Source: Candidatus Methylomicrobium oryzae
GTDB taxonomy: Bacteria; Pseudomonadota; Gammaproteobacteria; Methylococcales; Methylomonadaceae
Direction of reading: 5' to 3'
Assembly (NCBI RefSeq): GCF_016745425.1
Contig: NZ_JAERVK010000004.1
Coordinates: 124,001 to 188,000, forward strand
Length of the DNA stretch: 64,000 nt
Within the stretch, counting starts at the first letter, position 1, and every line of letters starts with the position of its first letter. The notes under the pieces are model-generated. The model had not been told where the DNA came from and searched no databases. It saw only the letters and a program-made list of their open reading frames with translations. The position numbers were made by a program, and so were the translations under genes. Below are positions 9,241 through 19,023 of this stretch, in pieces.

Positions 9241-9768
9241 TCATCGGGGCGGCGATGCCGGCGCCTGGGTTCCGGGCGGAGGCGGATAAAGTGCGCCGCT
9301 TTCCGCCGGCCGATCATCAGGGTATTCATCGATGAAGTTGCCGCTGACCGGCACCCGGTTGCCGGAAGCATACATGCACTGGATATAGCTCATGTCGTAC
9401 CGTTGCTGAGCCTCATAGCCAGCCGCGCTGGCTGTCCCTGAACCGGCGACCGAACCGGCCAGCAAACCCGTTCCTGCGCCGATCGCCGCACCTTCGCCCC
9501 CACCCAGCGCCGCGCCTGCCGCGGCGCCGACCGCCGAACCGGCCACCGCCGTTCCGACACCGCTGCGTGTTGCGGTCTGCCCCGGCGTTATGCCGCCGGT
9601 TTGCGCATAAGCATATTGCCGGCATTGCATATCATCGGCGCGAAACTGCTCGAATGTCTTGTTTATGCCCGGCAGCACCAATACGCTGGGTCCTGTCGGC
9701 AAAGTTGCGCAGCCGGCGGCCGCCAGCGCTGACAGAACCGGCAAAGAGATCGATCTTATTGCATTCAT
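9241..9768 (-). CDS. Glycine-zipper lipoprotein
   Basis: About 175 residues from the ATG at 9768, which is chosen because GGGGGAG lies 5 bases before it; an in-frame ATG at 9804 has no such site. The N-terminus is a lipoprotein signal with lipobox LAAAGC. A polar segment with two Cys is followed by a long glycine-zipper region (about 80-115: repeated GxxxG/AxxxG steps such as GAAAGAALGGG), a pattern that packs in or against membranes in many outer-membrane lipoproteins. The tail is Pro-rich. First gene of the three-gene exported set. Function is not known; related glycine-zipper proteins are often annotated as outer-membrane or stress-related. Confidence 0.78.
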   Translation of the reverse strand: MNAIRSISLPVLSALAAAGCATLPTGPSVLVLPGINKTFEQFRADDMQCRQYAYAQTGGITPGQTATRSGVGTAVAGSAVGAAAGAALGGGEGAAIGAGTGLLAGSVAGSGTASAAGYEAQQRYDMSYIQCMYASGNRVPVSGNFIDEYPDDRPAESGALYPPPPGTQAPASPPR

Positions 9769-9916
9769 TGAAACTCCCCCCATTAGCGGACTATCGGTTT
9801 TCATGTCGGGATAAAATGTATAATTAGATAAATATAGGAGGAGCGGGTTCCTCAGTGGCCGTGCCTGAGCTTCCCGGCCGACCTGCTATTGACCGGAACC
9901 CAGCCGCTCTTCTATC

Positions 9917-10417
9917 ATGGGAGCTCGCATTCGCCAACAAAAATTGGCCCCGCTTCGCCCACACTTCCGACCGATGGCTTTTAAACTAGCTCACTCTTTT
10001 CAAAACCGCGCACTGGATGTATTTCAGATCCGGCTGGCCAAGCAGCAGTCTCTGCTGCTTGCAATCCGCAGCAGGCTTCCGCCCCCCGTGACTGATCATG
10101 TTCTGCATTGCGTGGTTAATGAGAAAAAGCTGCTGCTTTATACCGATTCGGCAGCTTGGGCTTCGCAGCTGCGCTTTCTAAAGGAGGAAATTTTACAATC
10201 CGCCCGCGATGCGCATGGGGGAACGATCGATAAACTGCAAATTCGCATTTTAGCCGATCAAATCAGCGAACATCCGCAACCTCGCAGAAAGGCGAGTCTG
10301 CCTTCCTCCGAAAAAATTGCAATGCTCAGTGATCAGGCGAAAACTATGGGAGACAGCCAATTAAGGCAAGCGCTGCAGCGGCTCAGCGCAACGCTTGCGA
10401 AACTGGCAGACGAATAA
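9917..10417 (+). CDS. DUF721/DciA-family protein
   Basis: A 166-residue soluble protein. From about residue 30 it matches the DUF721/DciA pattern: a helix rich in Arg/Lys/Gln, then VVNEKKLLLYTDSAAWASQLRFL, the central beta-alpha core of the family, and a low-complexity C-terminal tail. DciA proteins load or recruit the replicative helicase DnaB in bacteria that lack DnaC. In many gammaproteobacteria this gene lies beside lpxC and secA, and here it converges on lpxC with 12 bp between stops. The start is uncertain: ATG 9917 and ATG 9974 both lack a clear ribosome-binding site, and the shorter form also keeps the whole core. Family assignment is by pattern recognition. Confidence 0.72.
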   Translation: MGARIRQQKLAPLRPHFRPMAFKLAHSFQNRALDVFQIRLAKQQSLLLAIRSRLPPPVTDHVLHCVVNEKKLLLYTDSAAWASQLRFLKEEILQSARDAHGGTIDKLQIRILADQISEHPQPRRKASLPSSEKIAMLSDQAKTMGDSQLRQALQRLSATLAKLADE

Positions 10418-10429
10418 AAAGGGGAAAAA

Positions 10430-11353
10430 TCAGGCTGCCGGCCGGGGCGCTTCGGCGGAACGCATGAAGGAAATCGGCGCCTCGCTCTCGTTTTCGAACG
10501 TGACCATTTCCCAGGCATCCTTGTCTTCCAGCAAAGTCCGGAGGAGCTGGTTGTTCAGGCCGTGGCCGGATTTATAACCGGTGAACGTTCCGATCAGGCT
10601 GTGTCCGAGCAGATATAAATCCCCGATTGCATCGAGGATCTTGTGCTTGACGAATTCGTCCGCATAACGGAGACCGTCTTCATTCAAAATTTTCGCGTCG
10701 TCGACGACAATCGCATTGTCCAGGCTGCCGCCCAGCGCCAGATTGTTGCGCCGCAGCATGTCGATGTCTTTCATGAAACCGAAGGTTCTGGCGCGGCTGA
10801 CTTCCTTGACGAAGGTGGTCGAAGAAAAGTCCATCGTCGCGGTTCTGAGATGTTCCGCGAAGGCCGGATGTTCGAAATCGATTGTAAAAGTCACTTTGAA
10901 GCCGTCGAACGGATCGAAAGCGGCCCATTTATCGCCGTCTTCGACCCGAACGCTCTTTTTGATCCGGATATACTGCTTCGGCACGTCCTGTTCCTGAATA
11001 CCGGCCGACTGCAGCAGAAACACGAACGGCCCGGCGCTGCCGTCCATAATCGGCACTTCGGATGCGCTGACATCGATCAGCGCGTTATCGATGCCGAGCC
11101 CCGCGAAAGCCGACAAAAGGTGCTCGATCGTCGATATTTTAACGGTGCCGGCCACCAGCGTAGTCGACAGCACGGTCTCTCCGACATTGCTCGGCGAAGC
11201 TTGAATCGTGACCGGCTGATCCAGATCCACCCGGCGAAAGCGGATGCCGGTGTTCGGCTCGGCCGGATGCAGGGTCAAATAGACCTTCGCTCCGGTATGA
11301 AGACCGACGCCGGTGGCTCTGATCGAATTTTTCAAAGTGCGCTGTTTAATCAT
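10430..11353 (-). CDS. lpxC: UDP-3-O-acyl-N-acetylglucosamine deacetylase
   Basis: Zinc enzyme of the first committed step of lipid A synthesis. From the ATG at 11353 the protein has 307 residues, close to the usual 305, starting [11 protein letters not shown]; an upstream in-frame start at 11398 would add an atypical tail. Zinc-binding motifs are visible: [13 protein letters not shown] and [15 protein letters not shown], with the active-site loop MDGSAGPF. It lies at the distal end of the dcw cluster after ftsZ, 162 bp downstream, the usual gammaproteobacterial place. No SecM/SecA genes follow; a DciA-type gene faces it instead. Confidence 0.96.
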   Translation of the reverse strand: MIKQRTLKNSIRATGVGLHTGAKVYLTLHPAEPNTGIRFRRVDLDQPVTIQASPSNVGETVLSTTLVAGTVKISTIEHLLSAFAGLGIDNALIDVSASEVPIMDGSAGPFVFLLQSAGIQEQDVPKQYIRIKKSVRVEDGDKWAAFDPFDGFKVTFTIDFEHPAFAEHLRTATMDFSSTTFVKEVSRARTFGFMKDIDMLRRNNLALGGSLDNAIVVDDAKILNEDGLRYADEFVKHKILDAIGDLYLLGHSLIGTFTGYKSGHGLNNQLLRTLLEDKDAWEMVTFENESEAPISFMRSAEAPRPAA

Positions 11354-11468
11354 AAATGATCTGTAGAATTTAAAGCAGGGAACAGTCCATTCTATCATGT
11401 TCGGTCCGCAAAATCAGGAACCGCAGGCTCCGCCTTGGACTAGCGCTAAGATAGTCCGATAAAATGCC

Positions 11469-11501
11469 GTAGCGCCGGGCTGTTTGACTCGCCCGGCCTA
11501 C
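11469..11501. repeat. GTAG-footed palindromic repeat (REP-like)
   Basis: GTAG, one C, then GCCGGGC, a 10-base loop, GCCCGGC and CTAC form a near-perfect hairpin in the ftsZ-lpxC gap. The GTAG foot and GC stem are the hallmark of REP elements mobilised by RAYT transposases, and the same foot recurs in the cluster at 55.0-55.4 kb. It may also attenuate transcription between ftsZ and lpxC. Confidence 0.5.
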
Positions 11502-11515
11502 GCGATGGCGGCCGA

Positions 11516-12655
11516 TCAGTCGGCCTGACGCCGCAAGAATGCCGGAATATCCAGAAGCTCCAGATTGGTTTCTTTGCTGAAACGGGACTCGCGGCCTTCC
11601 GGTTTGTTGCGCATCACGGTCGGTTTATCGAATTCGTTGTAACTGGCTTCGCCGACGGCCGCCCGCTGCATCAGTTTGACCGGCGCCTTGGCCGGCTGCC
11701 GCGATCCCATACCGGTTGCGACGACCGTCACCTTCAGCTCGTCCCCAATGCTCGGGTCGATCGCGGTACCGATCTTGATGATTGCATCTTCGGAAGCGAA
11801 TTCATGCACAATTTGCCCGACTTCATTAAATTCGGCAATGCCCATGTCGGCTGCGGTAATATTGACCAAAATACCTTTCGCGCCCTGGAGATTGATGTCC
11901 TCGAGCAACGGGCAGGCAATCGCTTTTTCGGCCGCTTCGCGGGCGCGCTGATCGCCGGTCGCGGAACCGGTGCCCATAATGGCAGCCCCCATCCCCTTCA
12001 TCACGGTGCGTACGTCGGCAAAGTCGACGTTGATCATGCCCGGATGGACGATCAGTTCGGTAATACCTTGTACCGCATCGAGCAATACATGGTTCGCCGC
12101 CTTGAACGCATCGATCAGAGAAACGTTATGACCCAGTACCGGCAGCAATTTCTGATTCGGGATTGTGATCAGGGAATCGACATATTTTTCAAGCTCTGCG
12201 ATGCCTTGCTCCGCAATTGCCTGTTTCTTTTTGCCTTCGAACAGGAACGGCTTGGTAACCACCGCCACGGTCAGAATGCCCATCTCGCGCGCCAGAGATG
12301 CAATGACCGGAATCGCGCCGGTACCGGTGCCGCCGCCCATGCCGGCGGTCAGGAACACCATGTCCGCACCCTCCAGTACTTCTTTGATGCGGTCGCGGTT
12401 TTCTTCGGCGGCCAGACGGCCGACTTCGGGGTTCGTGCCGGCGCCCAGCCCTTTGGTCAGTTCGACGCCCAGCTGGATAATCGTGCCCATATTCAACTTT
12501 CTGAGCGCCTGCGCGTCGGTATTCGCGCAAATAAACTCGACGCCCTCGATATGGCTGCTCACCATTTGCGCGACCGCATTACCTCCGCCGCCTCCGACCC
12601 CGATGACCTTAATCACCGCCGACTCGGTGCATGTATCGATTAACTCGTACTTCAT
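11516..12655 (-). CDS. ftsZ: Cell division protein FtsZ
   Basis: Tubulin-like GTPase that forms the Z ring at mid-cell. The protein has 379 residues. The tubulin signature GGGTGTGA appears in [16 protein letters not shown] at about residue 107, and the synergy-loop region ([11 protein letters not shown], about residue 210) is intact. The C-terminal conserved peptide [10 protein letters not shown], which binds FtsA and ZipA, ends the protein. A purine-rich GGGGTGG precedes the ATG. It follows ftsA by 30 bp and is the penultimate gene of the dcw cluster. Confidence 0.98.
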   Translation of the reverse strand: MKYELIDTCTESAVIKVIGVGGGGGNAVAQMVSSHIEGVEFICANTDAQALRKLNMGTIIQLGVELTKGLGAGTNPEVGRLAAEENRDRIKEVLEGADMVFLTAGMGGGTGTGAIPVIASLAREMGILTVAVVTKPFLFEGKKKQAIAEQGIAELEKYVDSLITIPNQKLLPVLGHNVSLIDAFKAANHVLLDAVQGITELIVHPGMINVDFADVRTVMKGMGAAIMGTGSATGDQRAREAAEKAIACPLLEDINLQGAKGILVNITAADMGIAEFNEVGQIVHEFASEDAIIKIGTAIDPSIGDELKVTVVATGMGSRQPAKAPVKLMQRAAVGEASYNEFDKPTVMRNKPEGRESRFSKETNLELLDIPAFLRRQAD

Positions 12656-12685
12656 AAACCACCCCTACAATTCGTCTTCATTAAG

Positions 12686-13912
12686 TTAAAAATTACCTTG
12701 AAACCAATTCTTTATTTTCGCCCACCAGCCCACGCCCTCATTTTCGATGTGTCTTCCGTAACTCTGGTGTTCCTTCCCGTAAATCAACAACCCAATGCCG
12801 GTCGAATAAATCGGATTTTTAACCACCTCCGGCAAGCCCATGACGTTTTGCGGGATTCCCATCCTCACCGGCATGTGAAAGATCTCCTCCGCCAGTTCGA
12901 TCAATCCCGTAACCTTCGAACTGCCGCCGGTCAACACGATGCCGGCCGCAATCAATTCTTCGTATCCGCTGCGCCGGAGTTCCGACTGCACCAGCATCAG
13001 CAATTCTTCGTACCGCGGCTCGATAATTTCCGCGAGATTCTGCATCGAAATCTTGCGCGGCGCGCGGTCGCCGATGCTCGGCACGTCGATCGTGCCTTCC
13101 ACATTGGCGAGCTGAGTCAAGGCGCAGGCGTATTTGCGCTTGATCTCTTCCGCGTTTACGGTGGGCGTCCTCAGCGCGACTGCGATGTCGTTCGTCACCT
13201 GGTCTCCGGCAATCGGTATCACCGCGGTATGCTTGATCGCACCGTCAACGAATACCGCAATATCGGTAGTTCCGCCGCCGATATCGATCAGGCAGACGCC
13301 CAGTTCCTTTTCGTCCTCGGTCAGCACCGCATTACACGAAGCCAACTGTTCGAGTACGATATCGTCGACCTCAAGCCCGCAGCGGCGAATGCACTTGATG
13401 ATGTTCTGCTGGGCGCTGACGCTGCTGGTTACCATGTGCACTTTCGCTTCCAGGCGAATCCCGGACATCCCGATCGCTTCCTTGATACCTTCCTGCTGGT
13501 CGATCAGGAACTCCTGAGGCAAAATGTGCAGGATTTTCTGGTCGGCAGGAATCGCGACGGCACGCGCCGAATCGATTACCCGGTCGATGTCATACTGGGT
13601 GACCTCCTTGTCCCGGATCGCGACGATCCCATGCGAATTCAAGCTTTTTATATGGCTGCCGGCGATTCCCGCAAACACCGACTTGATCTGGCAGCCGGCC
13701 ATCAGTTCCGCTTCTTCGATCGCGCGCTGGATCGAAATGACGGTCGACTCCAGGTTTACCACGACGCCTTTTTTCAGCCCCCGCGATGCGGTCTGGCCGA
13801 CGCCGATCACCTCGATATTGCCTTCGCTGGTGATCTCTCCGACAATGGCAGCGACTTTGGTAGTGCCGATGTCCAGACCCACGATTAAATTACGCTCTGT
13901 TTTTTTTGCCAT
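12686..13912 (-). CDS. ftsA: Cell division protein FtsA
   Basis: Actin-like ATPase that tethers FtsZ to the membrane. From the ATG at 13912 (CAGGA eight bases upstream) the protein has 408 residues beginning MAKKTERNLIVGLDIGTTK, whose DIGTTK is the phosphate-1 loop. DIGGGTTDIAVF is the second phosphate loop and VLTGGSSK the adenosine motif. The C-terminus (WWAKIKNWFQGNF) is an amphipathic membrane-targeting helix. A longer in-frame start would overlap most of the C-terminal tail of ftsQ and is unlikely; with the chosen start the overlap with ftsQ is 23 bp. Confidence 0.97.
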   Translation of the reverse strand: MAKKTERNLIVGLDIGTTKVAAIVGEITSEGNIEVIGVGQTASRGLKKGVVVNLESTVISIQRAIEEAELMAGCQIKSVFAGIAGSHIKSLNSHGIVAIRDKEVTQYDIDRVIDSARAVAIPADQKILHILPQEFLIDQQEGIKEAIGMSGIRLEAKVHMVTSSVSAQQNIIKCIRRCGLEVDDIVLEQLASCNAVLTEDEKELGVCLIDIGGGTTDIAVFVDGAIKHTAVIPIAGDQVTNDIAVALRTPTVNAEEIKRKYACALTQLANVEGTIDVPSIGDRAPRKISMQNLAEIIEPRYEELLMLVQSELRRSGYEELIAAGIVLTGGSSKVTGLIELAEEIFHMPVRMGIPQNVMGLPEVVKNPIYSTGIGLLIYGKEHQSYGRHIENEGVGWWAKIKNWFQGNF

Positions 13913-14705
13913 TTTTCCTGTTCTGTGTCGCTTTATTCGTAGTTTTATCACCCGTAGCCTGATCGCCCTCCGGCTTCGGCTCCGCCAGTTTGCTCCAGTC
14001 GATCTCGGGCGCATCGGGTCGCCACGTCACCGCATAACCGTTCGGATAGCGCAGATCCGCGATCGCGATGGCATCCGTCTGCTCCGGTCCCAGAATCGGC
14101 AACGTTCTTAGAAAGCGCTGCAATTTTTTCAACTGGTCTTCCCGTCCCAGCAGAATTTCCATTCCGTTCGCCAGTTTAATCCGCCACGCCCCCCGGTCGT
14201 TGATCGCAAATTCGGTCAATATCAGCGCCTGGTCTTCCAGCGCGGTCGTAACGCCTTTCATGATTTCCAGCACTTTTTGTTCCTGGCGCTGCGGCCCCGA
14301 TACCTTCGGCAACATCAGAAACTGGTCGACATTGCGCGGCGAAAAGATCACCCCTTGTCCGGTAATCAGACTGTTTTCGCTCCAGCGCGCAAAAGCGGTT
14401 TTCTCGCCGATCCGGATGTCGATCGCATCCGGCCAGACCCGCTTGACTTCCACATTGTCCACCCAGGGCAGTTTCGCGACCGCCTCATGCACCGCCTGCA
14501 TGTCGGCCGCCAAAAATCCCCCCTGCACCAGCGGCAACAGGGTATTTTTAATTTCGTCCTTGGTCAGGTATTGGAAAACGCCGCCGGTTCTGACATATTT
14601 GACCGGCGTCATCTGCGAGCCGTAGGCCTTGATGCCGTAACCCAATCGCCAGAACAGGACGCCGATCACCCCCAACGCGGCGAGGATTTTCCAGCTTGCA
14701 TTCAT
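13890..14705 (-). CDS. ftsQ: Cell division protein FtsQ
   Basis: Bitopic inner-membrane protein of the FtsQBL complex. Of 271 residues, about 5-25 form the single membrane helix (ILAALGVIGVLFW). The POTRA segment (about 40-110) contains LPWVDNVEVKRVWPDAIDIRI, and the periplasmic beta domain follows. The C-terminal 40 residues are unusually rich in Lys, Thr and Asn and may be a disordered addition. The start overlaps the stop of ddlB (ATGA at 14702-14705), implying translational coupling. Confidence 0.94.
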   Translation of the reverse strand: MNASWKILAALGVIGVLFWRLGYGIKAYGSQMTPVKYVRTGGVFQYLTKDEIKNTLLPLVQGGFLAADMQAVHEAVAKLPWVDNVEVKRVWPDAIDIRIGEKTAFARWSENSLITGQGVIFSPRNVDQFLMLPKVSGPQRQEQKVLEIMKGVTTALEDQALILTEFAINDRGAWRIKLANGMEILLGREDQLKKLQRFLRTLPILGPEQTDAIAIADLRYPNGYAVTWRPDAPEIDWSKLAEPKPEGDQATGDKTTNKATQNRKNGKKNRA

Positions 14706-15628
14706 TCGTTACCGTAGCTGGTCGCCAAAATCCGCCACACCAATTCGTCAAAATCCATACCGGCCTGCCGCGCGGCCATCGGCACCAGGCTGTGATCGGT
14801 CATGCCCGGCACCGTATTGATCTCGATCAGTTGCGCCTGCCCGGCATGATCGACAAACACGTCGGCCCGCGCCCATCCTTTTACGCCCAGCACTTGGCCG
14901 GCGCTGACCGCAAGCGCCTGCAATGCGTTTTCCTCGGTTTCATTGAGGCCGCAAGGGCAATGGTATTTGGTTGTGTTCGCGTGATATTTGGCTTCGTAAT
15001 CGTAAAACGTGTGCGGCGTTTCCAGGCGAATCACCGGCAGCGCTTCGCCGTTCAGAATGCCGACCGTGTATTCCTGTCCTGTTACCCAAGCTTCCGCATA
15101 AACATCGCATTTATACGAAGCGGCCAGCCGATAAGCCGCGATCAACTCTTCGCGGTTATGCGCCTTGCTCATGCCGATACTGGAGCCCTCCTGCGCCGGC
15201 TTTACGATCACCGGAAAACCCAGTTGTTCGATACAGCAATCGACATCGCTTTCGCCCTTCAGCAAGGTCCAGGGCGGCGTAGGCAATCCATATCCGCGCC
15301 AGCACAGCTTCGTGCGCAGCTTATCCATGCTCAGCGCCGACGCCAGCACACCGCTGCCCGTATAAGGGATCCGCATCGCTTCGAGAACGCCCTGCAGCAC
15401 GCCGTCCTCACCGCCGCGGCCGTGAATGATGTTGAAGACCCGGTCGACGGCGATGCCTTGCAAAGCCTCGACGGGACTTCCGGTTACATCGATCGCCACC
15501 GCGTCGACGCCCTTGCGTTTCAATGCTTCGTAAACCGCCGCGCCGCTTCTCAGCGAAACCGGGCGTTCCGCGGCGGTTCCCCCCATTAACACGGCGACCC
15601 GCCCAAATTGTTCCGGATTGTTATGCAC
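14702..15628 (-). CDS. ddlB: D-alanine--D-alanine ligase
   Basis: Cytoplasmic ATP-grasp ligase making the D-Ala-D-Ala dipeptide for peptidoglycan. It has 308 residues, the DdlB length. The N-terminal VLMGGTAAERPVSLRSG, the middle GREGEDGV-type loop (here HGRGGEDGVLQG), VKPAQEGSSIGM and the metal-binding EINTVPGMT are all present. Translation appears to start at a GTG at 15628, with GAGG six bases upstream; the start lies inside the end of murB (8-bp overlap). Confidence 0.96.
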   Translation of the reverse strand: MHNNPEQFGRVAVLMGGTAAERPVSLRSGAAVYEALKRKGVDAVAIDVTGSPVEALQGIAVDRVFNIIHGRGGEDGVLQGVLEAMRIPYTGSGVLASALSMDKLRTKLCWRGYGLPTPPWTLLKGESDVDCCIEQLGFPVIVKPAQEGSSIGMSKAHNREELIAAYRLAASYKCDVYAEAWVTGQEYTVGILNGEALPVIRLETPHTFYDYEAKYHANTTKYHCPCGLNETEENALQALAVSAGQVLGVKGWARADVFVDHAGQAQLIEINTVPGMTDHSLVPMAARQAGMDFDELVWRILATSYGNE

Positions 15629-16538
15629 TCAATGCCTCACTCGTTTCGCCGACCATGCAGACCTCGGTCTGCAGGTCGATACCATAATTGTTCTTGACGG
15701 TTTGCCGGATATGGACGATCAGCGCCTCGATATCGGCCGCCTTCGCATTGCCCAGGTTCACGATAAAATTCGCATGCTTTTCGGAAACACAGGCGCCGCC
15801 GATCGCATAACCTTTCAAACCGGACTGCTCGATCAGTCTCGCAGCATGGTCGTCCGGCGGATTCTTGAACACCGAACCGCAGCTCGGCTGGTTGGTCGGC
15901 TGCGTTCTGCCGCGCCGGTCCAGCAGTTCCCTGATTTTTTGCTGGCTGGCTTCGGTATCGCCCTCGGGTAATCGCAAAAGTGCCGAGATAAACCATTCTT
16001 TCCCGATATCGAATCCCTTCACCGACCGGTAGCCGATCCGGAATTCCTCTTTTCCCCGCACGTAAATTTCCCCGTCCGCGGACAGCATCTCGACGCTTTG
16101 CACGATCTCCCAGGTTTCGCCGCCGAAAGCCCCCGCATTCATTCTTAATGCGCCGCCCATCGTTCCCGGAATACCGGCCAAAAACTCGGCGCCGCACAGT
16201 CCCTGCTCCCCGCAAAAGCGCGCCACGTGCGCGCACGGCACGCCGGCTTCGACATACACCGTTCCGTCGGCCAGGCGCTCCATTGCCTTCAAGCGGCCCT
16301 TGGTATTGATCACGGTGCCTCGGATGCCTCCGTCCCGGACCAGCAGGTTACTGCCGAGACCGATCCAGAACACCGGCTCTTCGGGCGGCAAATGCCGGAT
16401 GAAATCGATCAGATCCTGCCGGTCGAAAGGGATGTACATCCGTTCGGCGGGACCGCCCACGCGCCAGCTCGTATGTTTGGCGAGCGGCTCGTTTTCGAGC
16501 AGGCGGCCTTTCATGCTCTCGATTACCGGATTCAGCAT
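15621..16538 (-). CDS. murB: UDP-N-acetylenolpyruvoylglucosamine reductase
   Basis: FAD enzyme reducing UDP-GlcNAc-enolpyruvate to UDP-MurNAc. About 305 residues from the ATG at 16538 ([19 protein letters not shown]), a type I MurB. FAD-binding motifs include [11 protein letters not shown] and the segment [19 protein letters not shown], and the catalytic Ser lies in [11 protein letters not shown]. The start overlaps murC by 7 bp; an alternative ATG at 16514 would not change the fold. The order murC-murB-ddlB is the one found in pseudomonads. Confidence 0.96.
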   Translation of the reverse strand: MLNPVIESMKGRLLENEPLAKHTSWRVGGPAERMYIPFDRQDLIDFIRHLPPEEPVFWIGLGSNLLVRDGGIRGTVINTKGRLKAMERLADGTVYVEAGVPCAHVARFCGEQGLCGAEFLAGIPGTMGGALRMNAGAFGGETWEIVQSVEMLSADGEIYVRGKEEFRIGYRSVKGFDIGKEWFISALLRLPEGDTEASQQKIRELLDRRGRTQPTNQPSCGSVFKNPPDDHAARLIEQSGLKGYAIGGACVSEKHANFIVNLGNAKAADIEALIVHIRQTVKNNYGIDLQTEVCMVGETSEALSA

Positions 16539-17971
16539 GCGGCCAGCGCATCCTGCAGCATGACCGGCAACTGCGTTGCAATCTGGCCGACATTGCCTGC
16601 GCCCATCGTCATGATCACATCGTCCGGCTTCACGATACTCGACAGCACTTCCGGCAATTCTTCCCAGTTCTCGACGAATATCGGATCGACCTTGCCCCGG
16701 TTCCGTATCGCCCGGCTCAGCGCCCGGCCGTCCGCGCCGTGAATCGGGGCTTCGCCGGCCGCATACACATCCAGCAGGACCAGCACGTCGACCGTCGACA
16801 GCACATGCACGAAATCTTCGAACAGATCCCGCGTCCGGGTATAACGGTGCGGCTGGAAGACCAGCACCGAACGGCGCTCCGGCCAAGCCTGGCGCAGCGC
16901 TTCGAGCGTCGCGGCGATTTCGCGCGGATGGTGCCCATAATCGTCGACCAGAGTCAGCTTGCCCTCCGGCAGTTCGATATCGCCCATCATCTGGAAGCGC
17001 CGGCCGACGCCCTTGAACGCGCGCAAGCTGGCGACGATCGCCTGATCGTCCACGCCCAGGCGGGTCGCGATGCCGATCGCGGCCAGCGAATTGAGCATAT
17101 TATGCCAGCCGGGCAGATTCAAAGTGACTTCGAGCGGCGGAAAATCCCCGCGCCGGAGCACGGTAAAAGCCGTATGCATACCTTGCTGAACGATATTCAC
17201 CGCGCGCACGTCCGCTTCTTCATGCACGCCGTAAGTCGTGACCGGCTTCGAAATCGACGGCAGAATTTCGCGCACGCCTTCGTCGTCCATGCACAACACC
17301 GCCATGCCGTAGAACGGCAAATGGTGCAGGAATTCGATGAAAGTATCCTTCAGCCGCTGGTAGCTGCCCTGATAGGTCGCCATGTGGTCCTGATCGATAT
17401 TGGTCACGATCGCCATCATCGGCTGCAAGTACAGGAAAGAAGCATCGCTTTCATCGGCCTCGGCGACCAGGTAATTGCCCAGGCCCAATTTCGCGTTCGT
17501 GCCGGCGCTGTTCAAACGGCCGCCGATCACGAAAGTCGGGTCGAGGCCGCCTTCGGCCAGCATACTCGCGACCAGGCTGGTCGTGGTCGTCTTGCCGTGC
17601 GTGCCGGCCACCGCGATCCCGAAGCGGAAACGCATCAGTTCGGCCAGCATCTCCGCGCGCGGAATCACCGGAATCCGCTCCAGATATGCCTGATCGACTT
17701 CCTCGTTCGTCCTGTCGACCGCGCTCGAAACAACCACAACATCGACCTCAGCGACATTCTCACGCCGGTGCCCGATGGTAACATTCACACCCAGCGCGAC
17801 AAGCCGCTGGGTGACCGAGCTTTCCTTGATGTCCGAGCCGGAAACCTCGTAGCCCAGGTTCAACAGAACTTCGGCAATTCCGCTCATGCCGGTGCCGCCG
17901 ATCCCGACGAAATGAATCCGCTTAATATTGCAGAGAACCGCCGCCGGCCCATTGATATTCGGTATGTTCAT
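16532..17971 (-). CDS. murC: UDP-N-acetylmuramate--L-alanine ligase
   Basis: Mur ligase adding L-Ala to UDP-MurNAc. From the ATG at 17971, which forms an ATGA overlap with the murG stop, the protein has 479 residues. It starts with a Rossmann-type [13 protein letters not shown], followed by the ATP-binding loop [10 protein letters not shown] (about 123), a central domain with ADESDASFL, and the C-terminal domain with [10 protein letters not shown]. All Mur ligase invariant regions are visible. Confidence 0.97.
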   Translation of the reverse strand: MNIPNINGPAAVLCNIKRIHFVGIGGTGMSGIAEVLLNLGYEVSGSDIKESSVTQRLVALGVNVTIGHRRENVAEVDVVVVSSAVDRTNEEVDQAYLERIPVIPRAEMLAELMRFRFGIAVAGTHGKTTTTSLVASMLAEGGLDPTFVIGGRLNSAGTNAKLGLGNYLVAEADESDASFLYLQPMMAIVTNIDQDHMATYQGSYQRLKDTFIEFLHHLPFYGMAVLCMDDEGVREILPSISKPVTTYGVHEEADVRAVNIVQQGMHTAFTVLRRGDFPPLEVTLNLPGWHNMLNSLAAIGIATRLGVDDQAIVASLRAFKGVGRRFQMMGDIELPEGKLTLVDDYGHHPREIAATLEALRQAWPERRSVLVFQPHRYTRTRDLFEDFVHVLSTVDVLVLLDVYAAGEAPIHGADGRALSRAIRNRGKVDPIFVENWEELPEVLSSIVKPDDVIMTMGAGNVGQIATQLPVMLQDALAAC

Positions 17972-19023
17972 CAGTTTGCCTCGGCAATACAGTAATGGGC
18001 GACCGTCTCGGTCGCATCCAGCCGCGCGCATTGTTTCGCCGCCGCCGCCATCACCGGCAGGCGATTGCGTACATCCGCCACAGCTTCCGCCAAGGATTCC
18101 GGCGTCAAATCTTTCTGCAATAAAATGAGGCCCGCGCCGGCATCGGCCAGATAGTGCGCATTCGCGACCTGGTGGTCGTCGATCGCCCAGGGCAGAGGCA
18201 CTAAAATGGCGGGACACCCGATGGCGGCCAGTTCGCTGACCGTCATTGCGCCGGCCCGGCAAATCGCCAGATCCGCCCACTCATATGCCTCCGCCATGTC
18301 CTGGATAAACGCCCTCGCTTCCGCATTGACGCCGAGCTCCCGGTAGCGCGCCGCCACCTGCTCCTGCATCGCCGGGCCGGTTTGATGAATCACATGAATG
18401 CCGCTCAAACGGCCCATCGCTTCCGGCACGATCTCGTTCAGCCGCTGCGCCCCCTGGCTGCCGCCGACGATCAAGAGTTTCAAATCCTGCTCGGGCTTGG
18501 CATGCTGCATTTCAGACGCCAGCAAAAATTTTTTCCGCAGCGGATTGCCGGTGCATATGGCCTGACGTTTCTTGTCGAAACTGTCCGGGAACGCCTCCAA
18601 CACCCGGCTCGCCAGACGTGCCAGCCAGCGGTTCGTGGTGCCGGGCACCCGGTTCTGTTCGTGAATGATCAGCGGTATCCCCAGCATTCTGGCCATCAGT
18701 CCGCCGGGGCCGGCCACAAAGCCGCCCATCCCCAGCACGACATCCGGTTTTCGCTTTCTCAGCAAGGAGGCCGCCTGCAAACAGGCTTTCAACAGTTTGA
18801 ACACCGCAGTCGCTTTCGACAGCATGCCTTTGCCCCGGACGCCGGCGACCGACAGCCAATCGATCGCGATGTCGTGCTCAGGCACCACCCGCGCTTCCAA
18901 ACCGTTCCTCGTTCCGAGCCAGCTGACTTCCCAGCCTTTTTCCAATAACGATTCCGCAACCGCAAGGGCCGGGAACACATGACCGCCGGTGCCGCCGGCC
19001 ATGATGACTATGCGTTTTGCCAT
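17971..19023 (-). CDS. murG: UDP-GlcNAc:undecaprenyl-PP-MurNAc-pentapeptide GlcNAc transferase
   Basis: GT28 glycosyltransferase that converts lipid I to lipid II at the inner face of the cytoplasmic membrane. From the ATG at 19023 it has 350 residues starting [19 protein letters not shown], where [10 protein letters not shown] is the first G-loop; [11 protein letters not shown] is the third. The donor-site region [15 protein letters not shown] is intact. The start overlaps ftsW by 16 bp. Confidence 0.97.
   Translation of the reverse strand: MAKRIVIMAGGTGGHVFPALAVAESLLEKGWEVSWLGTRNGLEARVVPEHDIAIDWLSVAGVRGKGMLSKATAVFKLLKACLQAASLLRKRKPDVVLGMGGFVAGPGGLMARMLGIPLIIHEQNRVPGTTNRWLARLASRVLEAFPDSFDKKRQAICTGNPLRKKFLLASEMQHAKPEQDLKLLIVGGSQGAQRLNEIVPEAMGRLSGIHVIHQTGPAMQEQVAARYRELGVNAEARAFIQDMAEAYEWADLAICRAGAMTVSELAAIGCPAILVPLPWAIDDHQVANAHYLADAGAGLILLQKDLTPESLAEAVADVRNRLPVMAAAAKQCARLDATETVAHYCIAEAN

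Noticed and set aside
12698-13888. 396-codon plus-strand frame over ftsA
   Set aside because: Antisense to ftsA, no ribosome-binding site, no domain.
16739-17995. 418-codon plus-strand frame over murC
   Set aside because: Antisense to an unmistakable murC; composition is that of a shadow frame.
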